NCBI GenBank assembly: GCA_000708835.1
Contig: DF237530.1
Location: 1-56,110 of the forward strand
Direction: 5' to 3'
Source of the DNA: Klebsormidium nitens
Taxonomy: Eukaryota; Streptophyta; Klebsormidiophyceae; Klebsormidiales; Klebsormidiaceae
DNA: 56,110 bases
Under the pieces are notes generated by a model. The model saw only the letters and a list, made by a program, of their open reading frames with translations, was not told the DNA's origin and did no database searches. Positions 50,601 through 56,110 of the stretch are shown piece by piece; the first letter of the stretch is position 1; the number at the start of each line of letters is the position of its first letter. The position numbers and the translations under genes are program-made.

Positions 50601-52115
50601 TCTCGAGAGGCGTTGAATGGCATTTTGACATCCCAGTGTGTGGCGTCTATTTTGGTGCTGACACGTGGCTCACGACGTGCTTCTGTCCGACTTCTGCGCA
50701 GTCCTCGACCGCCTTTCCCTTGGAGCTCGTCCAGAACGAGGTAAGCATCGCCTCTCGTTCATTGAAGCCGGGCTTCCGTTCCGCTTCTGACCATCTTGTG
50801 GCTCCGTCCGGTCTCGTCCGCCTGTACTGGTCGCCTGCTCCCTGTTGATATACCTCGTTGCCTCCATTCAACGCTTGGTCCATCTGCGAGCAGCACCATT
50901 GGTTGCATATTCATTCAATACTGGGCGGACACGTCATGCGGAATGAAACGCCCACGATCTCTCCCTTTCGGTCGTCAGCTTTTATGTTCCGTAGTGGCAC
51001 GAGTCACGACCCATTCGCACCACATCTACCTTTGACGGACTTGGTGCGAAGAAGTCCGGAAATCATTTCAGCCCAAAAGTGCCACGTTAGGGGTTGGTTA
51101 AGGGCTAAAAGATAGTCTTAACCCGTGTTTGCAAACTGAAAAAAGCAAAATAGGATAATTCTCGTAAAATGTTGGCGAATGGGTCGTCCACTACGGTTTC
51201 CCAGTTCCGTCTCCTGACTCATGCGTGTATGTTTCGCAGCTCGCGCGCCTGCGCGCCATGTTGGATGCGGAGCAGAGCGCGGACACGGCCGGCCCCAGCT
51301 CCTCCACAACTTCGGTACGTCACCCATCCTTAGAATCCTTCCGCATCATTGTGCGAGTACCCGTGAAGAATGATGAGGAGCTGCATTTGTTGCTGACACG
51401 CAAAGAGAGTCTCTGAGCACTGCGGAAATGACATGTCCTTGGAGCACAATAGATACGTAGGTTCGACCACTCAGTCCGACGCGCTTGGCTGAGACCTGTT
51501 GCTGTATTTGCCGGCCTGATTCAGAACGGCTTCCGTAGGGATCAGTGCTTCGCCTTGCCTTTGTATCTTCAGCCTCTTCTGAGCAGTTTTCTTTCGCATC
51601 CGACAGTGCCATTCCGGATGGCTGTCCGCCCACCAGAAAAGCCCTATTTAAAAGATTCGCTTGGTCTCTTCTATGTCTTACCGACATCTTGCCATTCTTT
51701 TCACCTCTTTTCGAGCTTCTCCGCAGCAAGCGCCGCCGATTGGCCCGTTTGGTCAAATGGGGATTGATGACAGCAACCCAACCGGGTGGGGGGAGCCGGA
51801 TCCCGACGTGGGGCCATCGGAAACGGAGTGAGTAGCGGAGCCTTCAGCTATTCGTTTCGACCTTCCGCGAATGCTTTGGGGGTTCAGTGTGTTGCGCCTG
51901 TCAGTCTCTAAATGCAGGATTTGCTCGGCTGTCGGGTTCGAGCAATTTTATGAGTTCCGGCGTTTGACGGGTGTCATTGTTTCCTTGGCCAGCTTTTGGA
52001 GTCGCTCTGGAGCACATGCTCGTCTTGCGACACACAGTGCAACTGTTCTGCGTGAGTACTGACGTTGATATACGCTATGTACATGTGCAGGCCCGACGCC
52101 GTGGACGCTTCTTGA
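41692..52115 (+). CDS. Long coiled-coil protein, copy 2
   Basis: Twenty exons, all phases consistent: 41692-41745, 42012-42107, 42711-42821, 43231-43497, 43768-43863, 44121-44447, 44764-44836, 45240-45397, 45873-46106, 46455-46697, 47443-47562, 47934-48251, 48678-48809, 49177-49317, 49623-49673, 50321-50377, 50702-50740, 51240-51314, 51727-51827, 52091-52115 (TGA); 2718 nt, 905 residues. The first five exons encode a basic Arg/Lys/Pro/Thr-rich region (MASTRRGPTSRG start in good ATG context, agg-ATG-G). From 44250 to 49673 the protein is almost all Ala/Glu/Arg heptads (LEAALAQAKAKRATLQAAL, LEAELRRAQAAHVALETEHE). The C-terminus is Pro/Ser/acidic and unstructured. Nearly all introns are phase 0; the donor after 49673 is GC. 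It is a diverged paralog of the 25328-37120 gene. Exons 1-3 are the least certain. Function unknown. Confidence 0.78.
48891..49159. repeat. Two-copy 133-bp tandem repeat in a coiled-coil gene intron
   Basis: Units begin gcaccctggcgttcg (48891) and gcaccctgccgttca (49024). Both contain a T-rich run, gttctcttgttt, gaagcgc-tttttgtc and end tttttctgcacagcccatatcc. The intron runs 48810-49176 and the second unit stops just before the true acceptor. Each unit therefore carries a pyrimidine-rich tract plus an AG that resembles a 3' splice site. Confidence 0.85.
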
Positions 52116-53776
52116 AAACGTTTCCGTATGTAAGGAAGGCCGTGTGAGACTTTTGTTCAGGTCAGTCCGTAGTGATGAAGGGGAGGTACTAAAATTTATA
52201 CATGGAATTTTGCTACTGACTTGCCGTGTTGAACAAAAACAATCTGGCAGGTTCACGGACTTCTAATAGAATGATAAGAGATCTGAGAAGAAGCGGCAGG
52301 CGGCAGTTGCTCTTTAGTGGATCAAACCGGGTTTTAAGAGTTTTCAAGAGTTGTTCCCCTAGCTCTGTTGATCCCGCAGCAGGAGAGGAGCTAGTCACAA
52401 GCGGCGGCAGTTTCTAGAAAGTTGTGAGATCAGTCCGCGAAGGCAGACAGCGGGTTCCAAGAGTCAGAGCCACTTCCGTTATTCATACTCGAGTATCAAA
52501 TCTTTGGTAGGGTTGAAACATGGTGTACCGGAAGCCAGCCTGTGGCGTTAGGGTCTAAAGCAGCGCAAAAACCCTCCAAAGCTCTGTGAACCGTCACCAT
52601 AAGCTGTCAACCGCAAGCCCACGTAGGCCCGTCTAGCCTTCGGAAGCGTGTGAAAAAAAAGGGCTTTACCAGCTGGCGGTGACGTATTTGAGATTAGCAC
52701 GTAACCACAGATTCTTATCTGGACTTCTGATCATACGGGTATTTGGAGATCACAGAAGTATGGTTCCGGAGCTCACAGACGGTAACGATGAGATCAGATT
52801 AGAAAACATGCCCAAGAGCATGATCGGGCCGTGTTTACTTCTAAAATGGTCAGATTGTGGCTTGGCTCTCTGTAGGCTAGTGATTTGATCAATCTGCTCC
52901 GGTCATTTGCAACGTCGTACTACATTTTGCCAGTCAACGGGGCGCGGCTCAGTGACATACATGTACGCATATTGTGCAGATCGGATGGTCCATCAGCGGT
53001 TATAGAGCCATGCGTCCGCACCGCTCATGCATGAAACCTTCAATTAGATTCATCCTGTAGCTTGCAATATTGCAGACTTTGATTGTGTGCAAGGCGGCTA
53101 TAGAGCTAGCTGGCTATCGCTCCTGGTTCCGATGACAGGGCCCAATGATCCCGGGCCCGCGCAATTTGTCCTGCGATTATGTAACAGTCCTAGCTCATGC
53201 ATGGATCGACGGCCTCACGGCCGCGCTGCTTAACTCATGCAAGCTATAGTGGGGCCGACTGTTGTAACTCCAATTCGCGTGCGGTCTGATCTTTGCATAT
53301 CTATAGGGTAGCGGCACATGATCGGATAGAACTGACGGAGCTAGGAATTCAAAATGATTCACCGCATACGTTTTACAGCACCTCCTGAATAAAGCCCGGA
53401 GGCAAAAAGCATTGCACTGCCAAATACGCATAAGCTTCATTAACGAATATACAAATTCAGTCCTAATTGGCAATGTACCTCCATTGAACCTTTTTGACGT
53501 GACGATCGTACTAAGAAAGTGACTTCTACAAACTTCTACAATGTTTAAGTTCGCAATCGATTAATTTCTAGGCTAGCATAAGATGTGCCAAGAAGGGACA
53601 CTAACGGTCAATCCAGTTCTGCTAAGATTAATTGTATTATAGCTAGAGTCAAGAAACGTCTAGCAAGGGACAACCCATACAACGGTCGTTGCACTAACCA
53701 TTAGGATCAGTATGTGATATAAACACCTATTCAAGATCGAAACGCTTTTTCGTACTTGACCTATATAGCAAAGCTT
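52116..53776. other. Spacer between convergent genes of unit 2
   Basis: 1.66 kb without a supportable exon. It holds the 3' untranslated regions of the coiled-coil and F-box genes. No repeat of note was seen. Confidence 0.5.
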
Positions 53777-55908
53777 TCATCCAATTACTATCTTGCCTGA
53801 GAGCCGCACCTCTTTAGGCAACATCTCTCTCTTGACGCCCTTACACCCTCGTATTTCTACCCGCGCCTTGCTGCCACTCTCTATATAAGCTTTTAGGATC
53901 TCCGAGGTTACAAGCTCGCAGTCTGCAATAAGCAAACGATCAAGTTGGCAGCACCCGAACATAATCTTTCTAACAGTGGCGTCCGTCAAAGCAGGGCAAC
54001 TAACTATGCGCAACGCTTCCAAGCTCTTCTCCTCCGAAATTCGCTGCAGCATCTGATCTGTCGCGCGATCCAAATTGCCAACGCCCAAGTCCTTCAATTG
54101 CATTCGCCTGCAATGAGAGGGACGAGTAGTAAGAAGGCTGTGGGAAAATAGCAAAGGCCCTAGGTGTCAGAATTTCATGCAAATGCCGGAAGTAATAACT
54201 AGCTTGGCAGAACAACCAGATGCTAGCAGAACGAAACAGGGTCTTGAACAGTAAATCAAGGGATCCATCCCGGTCAAACACAAATGCTATAAGCTCATAG
54301 GGATGTAACTTACCCGCTGCGCGGAACCTGCCATAGATGTCTGTTGTTGACTAAAGTGAGATGGTCAAGACGCGCCAGGCGACATCGGAGGATCACAATC
54401 CCGCCATCGGTGATGCCCGGCTCGCTTGCGATGCGAATGTCAGACAGCAAGGGGCAGTTCCCGGCAAAGCGTCGCAGGGTGGTATCCGTAATTCCGCAGG
54501 CTATGGCAGTAAGCTTTTCTAGGCTGGGGCAGAGCAATGCCACATTCTCAAAGCCAGCGGCAAGAGCAGCAACCTGCCCCTCCATTCTGACTGTAAACTC
54601 CCGCAATGTTGGGCATGCCGATGCCACTGCCCCGACCCCAGCATCTGTCAGCCCACTGCAGTAGTGCAGGTTGAGCTGCTCAAGCGCGCACTGAACCCCC
54701 TCAAATGCTGCCCCGCTGAACCCCTCGCAGTGATCCATGCGCAGCGTTCTCAGCTCTGGGCAACACCTCAGAACAGTAGCCAGCCCCGCATCTGAGACGA
54801 CCCCGCAGCGGACCAGAGTCAAGCGGAAGAGATGGGGGCAGCTCTGCGCCAGCAGCGCCAGCAGGGCGTCGCTAAGGCAAATTGGCACAGTCCCCTGCAG
54901 TTCTGAGCCCTTCCCAGAGTCCATGAGCTGAACAAAGCGGAGGTCGGAGAAGCGCGAGAGCATCCTGGGAAGGAAGGCAATCCGGGGCTGGCCTTGCAAA
55001 GTCAGGGTGTTCCTGGCGTAGTTGGAAGCATCGAGCCACTGCCGACACACCAGAGAGCAAGCCCGGAGGGAGGAGTTTCCCAAGCGGGAGAATATCTTGG
55101 TCATGCAGTGCGCGTCGAGATCAAGGATTGTACTGCCTGACACAAGCGCACCCGCAGCCCCATCCCTCTGATCCACCTTAGCCCCCTCTAGCCTCTCAGC
55201 ACCGCAGGCTGCCCTGCTGGGCGCTGCCAAAAGTACCTCCTGAGTCCACCCACTGCCTGAACCCTCCTTCCCTTCAAAATTCTCTCCCCCAACCACAGGC
55301 AGTGCCCCCTCAGTTGCCCCACACAGAGCCCGCTCACGCAGCGGACTGGACAAGGTATCGCTGGCGCGCAGCTCAGAGGAAACTAGCTCGTAATCCAGAG
55401 AAGCGGGGACCGCGTCATCAAAAGCAGTGTGTTTTTGTACAGGTCCCTGCGCATCTGATGTGTCCTCTCTGAGAGTCTGCTGCTTTGCGAGGTGGGGGCT
55501 GCAATCAGAGTCCTGGCTGCTGGAAAGAGGAGGCACCGAGGGGAGCGCGCCAGCCAAGCCAGGAAGAGCCGAGGATAAGGACACGGGGACCAGATCGGAA
55601 GGAAAGGTCTGGGTCTGCTCAGGTCCCTGTGTCTCAGAGGTCTCCTCGCAAGTGTGCTGCTCCTGCAGAAGGGCGCTGCTTGCGAGGGCCTCGTCATCCT
55701 GGCTAGTAGCAAGAGAAGAAGAGTGCGAGGGAGAGGTGGGAGAGAAGATAGACTGGTAGCGATCAACAACAGCATCTCCGGTGGCTCTGGAGACCTGCAG
55801 TGAGATCCTCTCCCCGAGAGCAAAAGCTCCCTCCACTACTCTCCTACTCTGAGCAACTAACTCCTCCTCAAAACGCGTCAAGCGAGAACACCTCCTCAAG
55901 AAATCCAT
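53777..55908 (-). CDS. F-box/LRR protein, copy 2 (AMN1-like LRRs)
   Basis: Predicted SCF adaptor, paralog of the 38390-40690 gene. Exons 55908-54314 and 54107-53777, joined in phase 2 at the same place as in copy 1; 1926 nt, 641 residues. It starts MDFLRRCSRLTRFEEEL, then ALGERISLQVSRATGDA, nearly identical to copy 1. A disordered acidic region follows with repeats: ALLQEQHTCEETSETQGPEQ and a weaker second copy around DTSDAQGPVQKHTAFDD. The F-box is at LDAHCMTKIFSRLGNSSLRACSLVCRQWLD. LRRs include CPHLFRLTLVRCGVVSDAGL, CPELRTLRMDHCEGF, LEQLNLHYCSGLTDAGVG, CPSLEKLTAIACGITDTTL and, in exon 2, LEALRIVSCPALTDATV. The two copies agree well in F-box and LRRs and differ mostly in the linker. Complete. 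Confidence 0.9.
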
Positions 55909-56044
55909 CTCTAATCTAGCGGGGGGGCACTAACAGCTCAATCTCTCTCGCTCGCTGATCACCAGAGTGCACAACAGCAACAGCCTGCACAAGGGCGCCA
56001 AAAGCGCGAGAGCAGAACAAACTCCTGGAAGTTTGCGACCTCAG
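55909..56044 (-). promoter_or_regulatory. Upstream/5' UTR block of F-box copy 2, shared with copy 1
   Basis: Carries the same ordered strings as 40691-40840: agcgggggg, ctctctcgctcgctgatc, aagggcgcca, agagcagaacaaactc and gaagtttgc. The match ends near 56044, but the window stops at 56110, so its full length cannot be judged. Confidence 0.6.
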
Positions 56045-56110
56045 GAGATGCAGGCACTCCTCTAATAGCAGCTGGAGCTAGCTGCTCTGAGCGCTACTGG
56101 CAACTAACAC

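Noticed and set aside
1-56110. CRISPR arrays, rRNA, tRNA, operons
   Set aside because: None seen. The spliced gene structures show that this is nuclear eukaryotic DNA, so bacterial features are not expected.

Overview
The window reads as nuclear DNA of a land-plant-lineage (streptophyte) eukaryote, most likely a charophyte green alga of the Klebsormidium type. The reasons are an intron-rich plastid tocopherol cyclase gene, a plant-style DUF1771-Smr protein, AMN1-like F-box/LRR genes and a Ty3/gypsy chromovirus, with short GT-AG introns throughout. The species is inference. All gene models were built by hand from open frames, splice signals and intron phase; there is no transcript evidence.

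Layout. 1-4940: 3' part of a Ty3/gypsy retrotransposon (gag, protease, RT, RNase H, integrase, chromodomain, polypurine tract, 3' LTR). Its 5' LTR lies outside the window and its pol is broken by stops and frameshifts. 5713-12111 (-): 11-exon gene for a ~1111-residue protein with several CUE-like ubiquitin-binding modules, a UIM-like helix, DUF1771 and a C-terminal Smr domain. 13909-19038 (-): 8-exon tocopherol cyclase gene VTE1. 19993-22593 (+): 6-exon gene for the rRNA-processing factor FCF2, divergent from VTE1 across 954 bp that contain a ~240-bp imperfect inverted repeat. 24022-24804 (+): an unidentified small gene.

The right-hand 30 kb is two copies of one two-gene unit. Unit 1 is a ~21-exon coiled-coil gene (25328-37120, +) followed tail-to-tail by an F-box/LRR gene (38390-40690, -). 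Unit 2 is a 20-exon coiled-coil gene (41692-52115, +) followed tail-to-tail by an F-box/LRR gene (53777-55908, -). The two F-box genes are obvious paralogs: same domains, same phase-2 intron at the same place, and related promoter-proximal DNA. The coiled-coil genes have diverged far more, but their central exons run in parallel in order, phase and length, including a 51-nt exon followed in both genes by a rare GC-AG intron.

Functionally, VTE1 makes tocopherol in plastids, FCF2 works in nucleolar 18S pre-rRNA processing, the Smr protein probably joins ubiquitin recognition to nucleic-acid binding or cleavage, and the F-box proteins are predicted SCF ubiquitin-ligase adaptors. The coiled-coil proteins are probably structural or cytoskeletal, but their function is unknown. 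I saw no tRNA, rRNA or CRISPR array.
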